Shown: positions 36,838 to 45,032 of the stretch, one piece after another
Layout: every line of letters starts with the position of its first letter
How positions within the stretch are numbered: the first letter of the stretch is position 1
Assembly (NCBI RefSeq): GCF_009720385.1
Contig: NZ_ML769311.1
Span: 1-64,000, forward strand
Origin: Catellatospora vulcania
GTDB taxonomy: Bacteria > Actinomycetota > Actinomycetes > Mycobacteriales > Micromonosporaceae
Reading direction: 5' to 3'
Length of the DNA stretch: 64,000 bases
Translations under genes and position numbers: made by a program
The notes under the pieces: generated by a model
Databases searched by the model: none
Told to the model about the DNA's origin: nothing
Seen by the model: the letters and a program-made list of their open reading frames with translations, nothing else

Positions 36838-36843
36838 ATATTA
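36838..36843 (-). promoter_or_regulatory. Leaderless -10 box of lysozyme-like gene
   Basis: TAATAT on the minus strand ends 6 nt before ATG 36831, the classic spacing for a leaderless actinobacterial transcript. The surrounding 183-nt gap (36832-37014) is the most AT-rich in the window; I looked for but did not see a ydaO-type (c-di-AMP) riboswitch there. Confidence 0.55.
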
Positions 36844-37001
36844 GGAAGGCATTAGCCCAGGTAAAAGGGGGTGCTATCAGATTTCTCCCAGGGTGGTGCT
36901 GATTTAGCCCGAATTACTCCGACTTGTTCTCAAGATTGTTTCTGACCAGGGGTTTTACGAGATGCTTTCGTGCTCCGAGTGCGGCGCTGGGAAGCCGTCG
37001 G

Positions 37002-37007
37002 TACAGT
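37002..37007 (+). promoter_or_regulatory. Leaderless -10 box
   Basis: TACAGT lies 7 nt before GTG 37015. It fixes the start of the following membrane protein, whose frame is open further upstream. No good -35 match. Confidence 0.5.
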
Positions 37008-37014
37008 GCCGCGC

Positions 37015-37755
37015 GTGAGCGACACCCCCACGCCACCGCTGCCCCCGCCCGTCGATCCCTGGGCGGGCCGCGACGGCCACACGCACACCCTCGGCATGGC
37101 CGCCATCCCGCAGCGCCTCGCGTCGGGTCCAGCCCGGCAGCCCGTGCCACCGCCGCCGGCCGGGCCGCAGGTCGTCTACGTGGAGCGGCCCCGCCGCCGG
37201 CGCTGGCCGTGGGTGCTCGGCACGCTGACCGTGCTGAGCCTGGGCTGCTGCGGAGTGCTCGCCGTGGTCACCGCGCCGATCCGGGCGCAGTACCCGGTGC
37301 GCGCCGAACTCGGCACCACGATCGCGGGCCTGCGCCGCGACGACAGCCCCGAGGTCAGGGCCGCGGCCAACGAGCTGATCGCGCAGATCCACCGCGAGCA
37401 GGACGTGACCGGGGCCGAGGTGGCCAAGCTCGACGAGCCGAAGCGCAAGGACGCGCCGGTGGTGCTCGTGGTGGCCACCCGCTTCATCCTCGACCCGGCC
37501 GGTGAGCTGGACGGCGCGCTCGCCGGCGCGGGCAAGGACCGGCCGACCGGGGTGCGCGGTTACCCGGCGGGACCGCGCGGTGGCGAGCTGCGCTGCGGCA
37601 ACGCCCGTGACAAGCAGAGCGACGCGCCGGTGGTGATCTGCGCCTGGATCGACCACGGCAGCCTCGGCCTCGGCCTGTTCTACGGCGGCCGGTCCATGGA
37701 CGACAGCGCCCGGCTGCTCGCCGCGATCCGTGACGACGTGCTGGTCAAGGCTTGA
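37015..37755 (+). CDS. Membrane-anchored hypothetical protein
   Basis: 246 residues, not recognised as a characterised family. A Pro-rich cytoplasmic N-terminus (SDTPTPPLPPPVDPWAG) is followed by RPRRRRWPW and one transmembrane helix (residues about 65-87), then an extracytoplasmic domain with VVLVVATRFILDPAGELDGAL, two cysteines (ELRCGN and VVICAWIDHG) that could form a disulphide, and a C-terminal GLFYGGRSMDDSARLLAAIR. The layout resembles small actinobacterial surface-exposed proteins. Divergent from the lysozyme-like gene. Confidence 0.75.
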   Translation: MSDTPTPPLPPPVDPWAGRDGHTHTLGMAAIPQRLASGPARQPVPPPPAGPQVVYVERPRRRRWPWVLGTLTVLSLGCCGVLAVVTAPIRAQYPVRAELGTTIAGLRRDDSPEVRAAANELIAQIHREQDVTGAEVAKLDEPKRKDAPVVLVVATRFILDPAGELDGALAGAGKDRPTGVRGYPAGPRGGELRCGNARDKQSDAPVVICAWIDHGSLGLGLFYGGRSMDDSARLLAAIRDDVLVKA

Positions 37756-37803
37756 TCGACGAAGTTGTCCACAGGCCTGCGCCCGCGTTCGGCCGGCTGG
37801 CAC

Positions 37804-37809
37804 TAGCAT
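37804..37809 (+). promoter_or_regulatory. Leaderless -10 box
   Basis: TAGCAT lies 7 nt before GTG 37817 of the Nudix gene. No Shine-Dalgarno sequence is present. Confidence 0.5.
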
Positions 37810-37816
37810 CGGGCGG

Positions 37817-38359
37817 GTGACGCAGACCCTGCATACCGACGCCGTCCGCCTGCTGACCGGGTGGCAGCCGCCCGCCGACGCCGCGGCCGACTGGACGCAG
37901 ACGATGGCGCTGCTGGAGCAGGGCCCGCAGGTGATGGCCAAGCCGCACCCCGACGGGCACGTCACCGCGAGCGCGATCATCGTGTCCCACGACCGCTCGC
38001 GCATCCTGCTCTGCCTGCACGGCAGGCACGACATCTGGTGCCAGCTCGGCGGGCACCTGGAGCCCGAGGACGGCGACCTCGCCGCGGCCGCCCTGCGCGA
38101 GGCCACCGAGGAGAGCGGCATCGCGGGCCTGGTCGTCGACCCGGTGCCGGTCGACGTGGACGTGCACCACGTGAACTGTGCGGGCAGCCCCAACCGGCAC
38201 CATGACGTGATCTTCCTGGTGCACGCGCCCGCGGACGCGGTGGCGCAGGTCAGCGAGGAGTCGCACGAGCTCGGCTGGTTCGCCCCCGACGCGCTGCCCA
38301 GCCCGCTGGGCGCCGACACCGCCCGCGTGGTGCGCAACGCCATGGCCCGGCTGGGCTGA
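37817..38359 (+). CDS. Nudix hydrolase
   Basis: A 180-residue Nudix protein. The box runs from GGHLEPEDG to LREATEESGI (residues about 77-100) with the catalytic REXXEE intact. The substrate cannot be told from sequence; HDIWCQLGGHLEP resembles the 8-oxo-dGTP/mRNA-decapping-like broad group. GTG 37817 is set by the leaderless promoter. It ends 4 nt before the endonuclease V gene, so the two are probably co-transcribed, which would suit nucleotide clean-up and DNA repair. Confidence 0.9.
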   Translation: MTQTLHTDAVRLLTGWQPPADAAADWTQTMALLEQGPQVMAKPHPDGHVTASAIIVSHDRSRILLCLHGRHDIWCQLGGHLEPEDGDLAAAALREATEESGIAGLVVDPVPVDVDVHHVNCAGSPNRHHDVIFLVHAPADAVAQVSEESHELGWFAPDALPSPLGADTARVVRNAMARLG

Positions 38360-38363
38360 GCGG

Positions 38364-39146
38364 ATGGGCGGGACGATGAAGGTGCCGCACGATCCGTGGC
38401 CGACCGACGAGGCCGAGGCGCTGCGCCAGCAGCTCGCCCTGCGCGAGCGGGTCGAGCCGACCGGGCCGCCGCTCGCCGCGCGGACCGCGGCCGGGCTGGA
38501 CGTGTCGTACGACGACGAGACCGGCGAGGCCGTGGCCGCCGTCGTCGTGCTGGACCTGGCCACGCTGGCCGTCGTCGAGGCGGTCTCCCTGGCCGGCCAC
38601 GTGACCTTCCCGTACGTGCCGGGCCTGCTGGCGTTCCGGGAGCTGCCCCTGCTGGTCGACGCCCTGGAGCGGCTGCACGGCCGCACACCCCCGGACGTGC
38701 TGGTGTGCGACGGCTACGGGCTGGCCCACCCGCGCCGGTTCGGGCTGGCCTGCCACCTCGGCGTGCTCACCGGCCTGCCCACCTTCGGGGTGGCCAAGAC
38801 GCCGTTCATCGGCGCCGGTGGTGAGTCGTCCGCGTCCCCCCATCCGGAGGGGCACGACCTTCCGGAGGGGCACAACGACGAGCCGCCGGCGAAGCGCACG
38901 CCCCGGCCCGGGCCGGGCCGGGGCGACTGGTCGCCGCTGACCGAGGACGGCGAGGTGCTTGGCCGGGTGGTGCGCACCCAGCCGAAGGTCAAGCCGGTCT
39001 TCGTCTCCGTCGGGCACCGCATCGACCTCGACACGGCCACCGCCATCACGCTGGCGTTGACGCCGCGCTTCCGGCTGCCGGAGACGACCCGGCGCGCCGA
39101 CCAGTTCTCCCGCCGCCTGCTCAGGGCCCGCCGTGCCGCCCGCTGA
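38364..39146 (+). CDS. nfi: Endonuclease V
   Basis: A 260-residue homologue of Nfi, which nicks DNA one base 3' to deaminated bases such as inosine. Catalytic residues are visible: Asp in AGLDVSYDD, Glu in LAFRELPLL, Asp in VCDGYGLAHPRR and Lys in FGVAKTPFIG. Between GVAKTPFIGAGG and WSPLTEDGEVLG there is a polar insert of about 30 residues with a duplicated PEGH unit that the E. coli enzyme lacks. ATG 38364 or 38376 are possible starts. A deaminated-base repair enzyme near two deaminase-like proteins is suggestive but may be chance. Confidence 0.92.
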   Translation: MGGTMKVPHDPWPTDEAEALRQQLALRERVEPTGPPLAARTAAGLDVSYDDETGEAVAAVVVLDLATLAVVEAVSLAGHVTFPYVPGLLAFRELPLLVDALERLHGRTPPDVLVCDGYGLAHPRRFGLACHLGVLTGLPTFGVAKTPFIGAGGESSASPHPEGHDLPEGHNDEPPAKRTPRPGPGRGDWSPLTEDGEVLGRVVRTQPKVKPVFVSVGHRIDLDTATAITLALTPRFRLPETTRRADQFSRRLLRARRAAR

Positions 39147-39549
39147 CCGGGACGCCAACGCGGCGCTGCGGGCCCGATTCGACGAGGTCCACGCGCAGTA
39201 CACCCACCTGCGGGACAACGTGGGGGAGCTGCAGCGGGAGCTGGCGGGGCTGGAGGTCTCGGTCGCCTCCGCCGACGGGATGGTCACCGTCGTGGTCGGG
39301 GCGCGCGGGCAGCTGCTGCGGCTGCGCCTGCACGAGCGGGCGTACGCGGCGCACCGGCCGGACCGGCTCGCCGAGCTGATCATGAAAACGACCCGCCGGG
39401 CCGAGCAGGCCGCCGTGGAGGCGACCGCCGAGCTGGTGGCGCGGGTGGTGCCCGCCGAGACCGGGGTGCCCGAACTGCTGCGCGGCGGGGACCTGGGCGC
39501 GCTGCTGCGCCGCCACGACGACACCATGGGCTACGAGGAGCAGCGATGA
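39133..39549 (+). CDS. YbaB/EbfC-family protein
   Basis: A 138-residue protein with the YbaB/EbfC fold: an N-terminal helix (ARFDEVHAQYTHLRDNVGELQREL), a central sheet (VTVVVGARGQLLRLRLHE) and a long C-terminal helix (RPDRLAELIMKTTRRAEQAAVEA). The family contains nucleoid-associated DNA-binding proteins, and in actinobacteria many paralogues pair with WXG100-like genes. GTG overlaps the nfi end by 14 nt and the stop overlaps the next ATG. Confidence 0.85.
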   Translation: MPPADRDANAALRARFDEVHAQYTHLRDNVGELQRELAGLEVSVASADGMVTVVVGARGQLLRLRLHERAYAAHRPDRLAELIMKTTRRAEQAAVEATAELVARVVPAETGVPELLRGGDLGALLRRHDDTMGYEEQR

Positions 39550-39869
39550 CCGGACAGATCGACCTCGACCCGGCGGCCGCGCTGGCGGCGGCCCGGCGGC
39601 TGAACCTGGCCGGGCAGTCCCTCGGACGGGAGCGCGACCTGTCCGGCGGCCGGATCGAGCAGGCCGGGCATGGCCGGCCCTGGGGCGACGACGAGCTGGG
39701 CCGGGCGTTCGCGCAGCGGTACGCCGACAGCGCGACGATGCTGCTCCTGCTGTGGCGTGACGCGGCTCACCGCACCGTCGAGCTGAGCGAGCGCATCGCC
39801 ACCGCCGTGGCCGCCACCGAGCACGTCGACGCAGCTGGGCAGGCCAGGTTCCGGCAGCTCACCGTGTGA
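39546..39869 (+). CDS. WXG100-like / ESX-associated small helical protein
   Basis: A 107-residue all-helical protein with a WG turn (HGRPWGDDELGRAFAQRY) between two helices, as in WXG100/EspC-like type VII substrates and partners. ATG overlaps the YbaB-like stop (ATGA). YbaB-plus-WXG pairs typically sit just upstream of type VII polymorphic toxins; here the giant effector is about 5 kb away. Export is not shown. Confidence 0.78.
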   Translation: MTGQIDLDPAAALAAARRLNLAGQSLGRERDLSGGRIEQAGHGRPWGDDELGRAFAQRYADSATMLLLLWRDAAHRTVELSERIATAVAATEHVDAAGQARFRQLTV

Positions 39870-39990
39870 CACACGGGTCGGTTGTGGCCTGCGGGACGTG
39901 TTCTACACCGCCATCGGCCCCTCTGCCTGATCGGTCTCCGGACGGACCGGGCAGAATGGGAGCATCAAACCTAGGGGCGGAGGATGGGTC

Positions 39991-40659
39991 GTGGCTGAGT
40001 TGCGCTGCGTGGTCGCGGTGGACGGGCCTTCGGGCTCGGGCAAGTCGACGGTGTCGCGCCGGCTGGCGCACCGCCTGGACGCACGCTACCTCGACACCGG
40101 CGCGATGTACCGCGCGCTGACCTGGGCCGTGCTGCAGGCCGGGGTGGACCTCACCGACCCCGACGGCATCGCCAAGGTGGCCGTCGACTGCGAGCTGATC
40201 ATCACGACCGACCCCGAGCGGCCCTCGATCAGCGTCAACGGCGAGAACGTCGACGGCCCGATCCGCGGCGGCGAGGTCACCTCCGCCGTCTCCGCGGTCT
40301 CCGCGGTGCCGTTCGTCCGGCAGGTGCTCACCGCCCGCCAGCGCGCGATCATCGAGGAGTCGGCCCGGATCGTCGTCGAGGGCCGCGACATCGGCACCGT
40401 GGTCGCCCCCGACGCCGACCTCAAGGTCTTCCTGACCGCCTCCTCCGCCGAGCGGGCGCGCCGGCGCAGTGCCGAGACCGCCGTCGACCACGCTGCGACC
40501 GAGGCCGACCTGGCCCGTCGCGATCACCTGGACTCCACCCGCAAGGTCAACCCGTTGCAGCAGGCCGCCGACGCGGTCGTGCTCGACTCGACCGAGCTGG
40601 GCATCGATGAGGTTGTCAGCGAGCTGCACCGGCTGCTGACAACGAGGAAGGCAGCATGA
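39991..40659 (+). CDS. cmk: Cytidylate kinase
   Basis: A 222-residue kinase phosphorylating CMP and dCMP. The P-loop is [19 protein letters not shown], followed by [13 protein letters not shown] and the lid region [24 protein letters not shown] with [17 protein letters not shown] near the end. Its ATGA overlap with der is conserved in many bacteria. The 121 nt upstream hold no clear promoter by eye. Confidence 0.97.
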   Translation: MAELRCVVAVDGPSGSGKSTVSRRLAHRLDARYLDTGAMYRALTWAVLQAGVDLTDPDGIAKVAVDCELIITTDPERPSISVNGENVDGPIRGGEVTSAVSAVSAVPFVRQVLTARQRAIIEESARIVVEGRDIGTVVAPDADLKVFLTASSAERARRRSAETAVDHAATEADLARRDHLDSTRKVNPLQQAADAVVLDSTELGIDEVVSELHRLLTTRKAA

Positions 40660-42080
40660 GCAACACTGAATGGACCGAGCTGGAGGTCGTCGAGCAGCAG
40701 CTGCCGGAGGCTGCTCCGACGACGCCGGTCATCACGCCGCAGCCGGTCCTGGCGGTGGTCGGCCGCCCCAACGTGGGCAAGTCGACCCTCGTCAACCGCA
40801 TCATCGGCCGCCGCCAGGCGGTCGTCGAGGACATCCCCGGCGTGACCCGCGACCGGGTGGCGTACGAGGCCAACTGGTCGGGCCGCAAGTTCACCGTGGT
40901 GGACACCGGCGGCTGGGAGCCCGACGCCAAGGACCGGGCCGCGGCCATCGCCGCGCAGGCCGAGGCGGCCATCGCCGCCGCCGACGTGGTGCTGTTCGTG
41001 GTCGACTCGTCCATCGGCGCGACCGACGAGGACGCGGCCGCGGTGAAGATGCTGCGCCGTAGCTCCAAGCCGGTGCTGCTGGTCGCGAACAAGGCCGACA
41101 ACCAGAACATGGAGTACGAGGTCCACGCCCTGTGGTCGCTCGGCCTGGGCCAGCCGTGGCCCGTGTCGGCGCTGCACGGCCGCGGCTCGGGCGACCTGCT
41201 CGACGCGGTGCTGGCGGCGTTCCCGAAGCAGGCCCCGCTGGAGGACCACGTCCCCGGCCCGCGCGGCCCGCGTCGCGTGGCCCTGGTCGGCCGCCCGAAC
41301 GTCGGCAAGTCCAGCCTGCTCAACCGGCTCGCCCGGGAGGAGCGCTCGGTCGTCGACTCGGTCGCCGGCACCACCGTCGACCCGGTCGACACCCTGGTCG
41401 TCATCGGCGGCCAGACCTGGCAGTTCGTCGACACCGCCGGGCTGCGCAAGCGCGTCGGCAAGGCCAGCGGCACCGAGTACTTCGCCTCCCTGCGCACCGC
41501 CGCCGCGATCGAGACCTCCGAGGTCACCGTCGTGCTGCTGGACTCCAGCGAGGTCATCAGCGAGCAGGACCAGCGCCTGCTGTCGATGGTGTCCGAAGCC
41601 GGCCGGGGTGTGGTGCTCGCCTTCAACAAGTGGGACCTGGTCGACGCCGACCGGCGGCACTACCTGGACAAGGAGATCGACCGGGAGCTCAAGCGCATCC
41701 CGTGGGCGCTGCGGGTCAACATCTCCGCGCTGACCGGCCGTGCGGTCGAGAAGCTCGCCCCGGCGCTGCGGCAGGCGCTGGCCAGCTGGGAGAAGCGCAT
41801 CCCGACCGGGCAGCTCAACCAATGGCTGACCGCGCTGGTGCAGGCGACCCCGCACCCGGTGCGCGGCGGCCGCGCCCCGCGCATCCTGTTCGCCACCCAG
41901 CCCAGCATCTCCCCGCCGAAGTTCGTGCTGTTCACGACGCAGCCGCTGGACCCGGGCTACATCCGGTTCGTGGAGCGCAAGCTGCGCGAGGAGTTCGGCT
42001 TCGAGGGCAGCCCGATCGACATCACGGTCAAGCCGCGCAAGGAGAAGGGCCCCGGCGGCCGGGGCAAGACCCACGGCTGA
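40656..42080 (+). CDS. der: Ribosome biogenesis GTPase Der (EngA)
   Basis: A 474-residue protein with two G domains in tandem: [14 protein letters not shown] (about residue 33) with DTGGW and NKAD, then [15 protein letters not shown] (about 213) with DTAGLR and NKWD, and a C-terminal KH-like domain. It acts in 50S subunit assembly. A terminator follows after 8 nt. Confidence 0.98.
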   Translation: MSNTEWTELEVVEQQLPEAAPTTPVITPQPVLAVVGRPNVGKSTLVNRIIGRRQAVVEDIPGVTRDRVAYEANWSGRKFTVVDTGGWEPDAKDRAAAIAAQAEAAIAAADVVLFVVDSSIGATDEDAAAVKMLRRSSKPVLLVANKADNQNMEYEVHALWSLGLGQPWPVSALHGRGSGDLLDAVLAAFPKQAPLEDHVPGPRGPRRVALVGRPNVGKSSLLNRLAREERSVVDSVAGTTVDPVDTLVVIGGQTWQFVDTAGLRKRVGKASGTEYFASLRTAAAIETSEVTVVLLDSSEVISEQDQRLLSMVSEAGRGVVLAFNKWDLVDADRRHYLDKEIDRELKRIPWALRVNISALTGRAVEKLAPALRQALASWEKRIPTGQLNQWLTALVQATPHPVRGGRAPRILFATQPSISPPKFVLFTTQPLDPGYIRFVERKLREEFGFEGSPIDITVKPRKEKGPGGRGKTHG

Positions 42081-42088
42081 TCCGTCCC

Positions 42089-42128
42089 ACGAAGCTCCGC
42101 CCGCCCTCCCGGCGCGGCGGAGCTTCGT
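42089..42128 (+). terminator. Terminator after der
   Basis: A perfect 13-bp stem (ACGAAGCTCCGCC at 42089-42101; GGCGGAGCTTCGT at 42116-42128) with a 14-nt loop begins 8 nt after the der stop. Confidence 0.9.
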
Positions 42129-42140
42129 CGTCTGCGCCAA

Positions 42141-42201
42141 GATCGCTGTTTCGTGTCAAAACCTCAGGTCTGACCGCAGGTTCTGACCCGAAACAGCGAT
42201 C
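42141..42201. repeat. Long inverted repeat downstream of der
   Basis: Arms of 24 bp (42141-42164 with 42178-42201) match at all but two positions; the outer 13 bp (GATCGCTGTTTCG) are perfect. The 13-nt loop contains a smaller GGTC-T-GACC dyad, so the whole 61 nt could fold into one rod. It follows an already complete terminator by 12 nt. Confidence 0.85.
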
Positions 42202-42271
42202 ACTGCGCGCAGGCGACGCGCGGTCCTATGTGGGCGACGCGGCGTTCGTGGGCAAGCGGACCTGCGGACGG

Positions 42272-42277
42272 TACTGT
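42272..42277 (+). promoter_or_regulatory. Leaderless promoter of phenolic-lipid operon
   Basis: TACTGT lies 6 nt before ATG 42284; TGGGCA at 42249-42254 is a 4/6 match to a -35 box at 17 nt. No ribosome-binding site is present. Confidence 0.55.
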
Positions 42278-42283
42278 CGGTAC

Positions 42284-43366
42284 ATGATTCACATCGATGA
42301 GTCGGCGCCGCAGGTGTCGGCGGTGCGGCTGGCCTTTCCGTCGCACCGCTACCGCCAGGAGGAGATCGTCGCCGAGTTCACCGCGATGTGCCTGCCCGGC
42401 GAGCATCCCGGCCGCGAGGTGTTCGCCCGGTTCGGACGGACCACCGGCGTGCAGACCCGCCACCTGGCGCTGCCGCTGGACCAGTACGCCGGGTTGACCG
42501 GGTTCACCCAGGCCAACGACGCGTTCATCGAGGTGGCCCAGGAGCTGGGCGAGGCCGCGCTGCGCGAGGCGCTGGACGCCGCCGGGGTGCGCCCCGACGA
42601 GGTCGATCTCATCGCGACCACCAGCGTCACCGGCCTGGCCGTGCCGTCGCTGGACGCGCGGCTGGCCACGCGCGTCGGCCTGCGCCCCGACGTGAAACGG
42701 CTGCCGCTGTTCGGGCTGGGCTGCGTGGCCGGCGCGGCCGGGGTGTCCCGGCTGCACGACTACCTGCGCGCCTTCCCGGACCAGGTGGCGGTGCTGCTGG
42801 CGGTGGAGCTGTGCTCGCTGACCGTGCAGCAGGAGGACACCACCCCCGCCAACCTGGTCGCCTCCAGCCTGTTCGGCGACGGCGCGGCCGCCGTGGTGAT
42901 GGTCGGCGGGCGGCGGGCCGCCGCCGTGCCGGGCCGCCCGCGGGTGCTGGCCACCCGCAGCCGCCTCTACCCGGATACGCAGCAGGTGATGGGCTGGCGG
43001 ATCGGGTCCAGCGGCTTCCGGATCGTGCTGTCCAACGAGGTCGCCCCGATCGCCGAGAAGTTCCTCGGCGGCGACGTGCGCGGCTTCCTGGCCGACCACG
43101 ACGTCGACTCGCTCGACATCGCGACGTGGATCTGCCACCCCGGCGGCCCGAAGGTCATCGACACCATCGAGAAGGTCCTCGACCTGCCCCCGGAGGCCCT
43201 CATGCCGACCCGCCGGTCGCTGGCCGGGCGGGGCAACCTGTCGTCGGTGTCGGTGCTGGACGTGCTGCACGAGGCGATGAGCGGCCCGCCCCGCGATGAC
43301 CAGCCCGGTCTCATGATCGCCATGGGGCCGGGGTTCTGCTCCGAACTCGTCCTGCTGAGGTGGTGA
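42284..43366 (+). CDS. Type III polyketide synthase (alkylresorcinol/alkylpyrone synthase type)
   Basis: A 360-residue chalcone-synthase-superfamily enzyme. The catalytic triad is Cys147 (FGLGCVAGAAG), His285 (ICHPGGPKVID) and Asn318 (GRGNLSSVSVL). It should extend a fatty-acyl starter with malonyl-CoA and cyclise it. Because it is followed by a methyltransferase and a flavoprotein in the order of the Streptomyces griseus srsABC operon, I infer an alkylresorcinol-type product, a membrane phenolic lipid; the tetrahydroxynaphthalene synthase RppA is the main alternative. Confidence 0.92.
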   Translation: MIHIDESAPQVSAVRLAFPSHRYRQEEIVAEFTAMCLPGEHPGREVFARFGRTTGVQTRHLALPLDQYAGLTGFTQANDAFIEVAQELGEAALREALDAAGVRPDEVDLIATTSVTGLAVPSLDARLATRVGLRPDVKRLPLFGLGCVAGAAGVSRLHDYLRAFPDQVAVLLAVELCSLTVQQEDTTPANLVASSLFGDGAAAVVMVGGRRAAAVPGRPRVLATRSRLYPDTQQVMGWRIGSSGFRIVLSNEVAPIAEKFLGGDVRGFLADHDVDSLDIATWICHPGGPKVIDTIEKVLDLPPEALMPTRRSLAGRGNLSSVSVLDVLHEAMSGPPRDDQPGLMIAMGPGFCSELVLLRW

Positions 43367-43881
43367 GCGTGCTCTGGTACACCCTGCTGATCGTGGCGGT
43401 GGCCGCCGAGCGCCTGGTGGAGCTGGTGGTGTCCAAACGCCACGCGGCGTGGGCGCTGGCCAACGGCGGCCGCGAGTACGGCCGTAGCCACTACCCGTAC
43501 ATGGTGGCGCTGCACACCGCGCTGCTGGCCGGGTGCCTGGCCGAGGTGTGGCTGCTGGACCGGCCGTTCGTGCCCGTGCTCGGCTGGACCATGCTGGCAC
43601 TGGTCGCGGCGAGCCAGGCGCTGCGCTGGTGGTGCGTGACGACCCTGGGCAGGCGCTGGAACACCCTGGTCATCGTCGTGCCGGGGCTCCCGCTGGTGGA
43701 CCGCGGCCCGTACCGCTGGCTCAAACACCCGAACTACCTGGCCGTCGTCGTCGAGGGTTTCGCCCTGCCGCTGGTGCACTCCGCCTGGCTGACCGCCCTC
43801 ACCTTCACCCTGCTCAACTTCGCCCTGCTGGCCGTGCGCATCCGGGTGGAGGACGCCGCCCTGGCCGAGGCCACCGCGTGA
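43363..43881 (+). CDS. Isoprenylcysteine-carboxyl-methyltransferase-like membrane protein (SrsB type)
   Basis: A 172-residue membrane protein with about four helices and the ICMT-family SAM-binding signature GPYRWLKHPNYLAVVVEG. The GTG overlaps the PKS stop (GTGA); GTG 43369 is an alternative with GAGG 8 nt upstream. In the srs operon the matching enzyme O-methylates the phenolic lipid made by the type III PKS, which is the likely role here. Confidence 0.9.
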   Translation: MSVLWYTLLIVAVAAERLVELVVSKRHAAWALANGGREYGRSHYPYMVALHTALLAGCLAEVWLLDRPFVPVLGWTMLALVAASQALRWWCVTTLGRRWNTLVIVVPGLPLVDRGPYRWLKHPNYLAVVVEGFALPLVHSAWLTALTFTLLNFALLAVRIRVEDAALAEATA

Positions 43882-43939
43882 GCGAGCGGACCATGTCATC
43901 CTGTCCGCGCGCTGACGAAGACCGCAGCGGGGAGGAGGC

Positions 43940-44971
43940 GTGAGCTTCGACGCCGACCTGCTCGTCGCCGGCGGCGGCCCGGCCGGGCTCGCGACGGCGC
44001 TGCTGGCCCGGCAGGCCGGGATGTCGGTGGTGGTGGTCGAGCCGCGCGCCGATCCCATCGACAAGGCTTGCGGCGAGGGGCTGATGCCCGGTGGGCTGGC
44101 CCGGCTGCTGGCCCTCGGCGTCGACCCGGCCGGGGTGCCGTTCCACGGTATCGCCTACCACGCGGGGCAGCGCTCGGCCCACGCCCGCTTCGCGGCCGGT
44201 CCGGGCCGCGGGGTCCGCCGCACCACCCTGCAGGCCGCCATGCGCGAGCGCGCGGCGCAGGCCGGCATCGGCCGGCTGTCCGGCCGCGTCGCCGCCCTGC
44301 GCCAGGACGCCCACGGCGTCGAAGCGGCCGGGGTACGCGCCCGCTGGCTGGTCGGCGCCGACGGCCTGCACTCGCGGGTACGCCGGGAAACGGGCATCGC
44401 CTCGGCGGCCGGCAGCCCGGCACGGTTCGGGCAGCGGCGGCACTACGCCGTCGCGCCCTGGTCGGACCTGGTCGAGGTGTGGTGGTCGGCGCACGCCGAG
44501 GCCTACGTGACCCCGGTCGCGCCCGACCTGGTCGGCATCGCGATCCTGCACCGGCGGGCCGGGCTGGGCTACGACGCCCTGCTCGACGGGTTCCCTGAAC
44601 TGAAGGAGCGGCTCGGCGGCGCGGAGCCGGCCGGGCCGGTGCGCGGGGCGGGCCCCCTGCGCCGCACCGTCCAGGCCCGGGTCCGGGGCCGGGTGCTGCT
44701 CGTCGGCGACGCCGCCGGCTACGAGGACGCGCTCACCGGCGAGGGCGTCAGCCTGGCCCTGAACCAGGCCGAGGCGGTGGTCTCCGCGCTGGTCAGCGGC
44801 GACCTCGCCGGGTACGAGGCGCAGTGGCGGCGGCGTACCCGCACCTACCGCCTGCTCACCCGGGGGCTGGTGCTGCTCACCGCGGCCCGGCCGGTGCGCG
44901 GCGCGGTCGTGCCGATCTGCGTGGCGGTCCCGCCGCTGTTCCGCGGCGCGGTCAACGTGCTGGCGGGATAG
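43940..44971 (+). CDS. FAD-dependent monooxygenase (SrsC type)
   Basis: A 343-residue flavoprotein. The N-terminal FAD-binding motif is LVAGGGPAGLATALLARQAG, then KACGEGLMPGGLARL as in geranylgeranyl-reductase/halogenase-like oxidases, VGADGLHSRVRRETG, and GDAAGYEDALTGEGVSLAL as the second flavin motif. By analogy with SrsC it would hydroxylate the alkylresorcinol ring and lead to a quinone. GTG 43940 is preceded by GGAGGAGG. It is separated from the methyltransferase gene by 58 nt. Confidence 0.9.
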   Translation: MSFDADLLVAGGGPAGLATALLARQAGMSVVVVEPRADPIDKACGEGLMPGGLARLLALGVDPAGVPFHGIAYHAGQRSAHARFAAGPGRGVRRTTLQAAMRERAAQAGIGRLSGRVAALRQDAHGVEAAGVRARWLVGADGLHSRVRRETGIASAAGSPARFGQRRHYAVAPWSDLVEVWWSAHAEAYVTPVAPDLVGIAILHRRAGLGYDALLDGFPELKERLGGAEPAGPVRGAGPLRRTVQARVRGRVLLVGDAAGYEDALTGEGVSLALNQAEAVVSALVSGDLAGYEAQWRRRTRTYRLLTRGLVLLTAARPVRGAVVPICVAVPPLFRGAVNVLAG

Positions 44972-45019
44972 GGCGTTACATCACTGTGTCGGACCCGTGG
45001 GTCGGGCCGGGCGCTCGGA

Positions 45020-45025
45020 TACGGT
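45020..45025 (+). promoter_or_regulatory. Leaderless -10 box of mscL
   Basis: TACGGT lies 7 nt before ATG 45033, which agrees with the conserved MscL N-terminus and rules out the open frame further upstream. Confidence 0.55.
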
Positions 45026-45032
45026 GTGGGAC

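Noticed and set aside
36832-37014. AT-rich leader of the lysozyme-like gene as a c-di-AMP (ydaO) riboswitch
   Set aside because: The conserved ydaO blocks are not visible, and the -10 box 6 nt from the ATG leaves no room for a leader on that strand.
37765-37773. TTGTCCACA, an exact actinobacterial DnaA box
   Set aside because: A single 9-mer is expected about once per 130 kb on two strands by chance; no cluster, so no origin or titration site is claimed.
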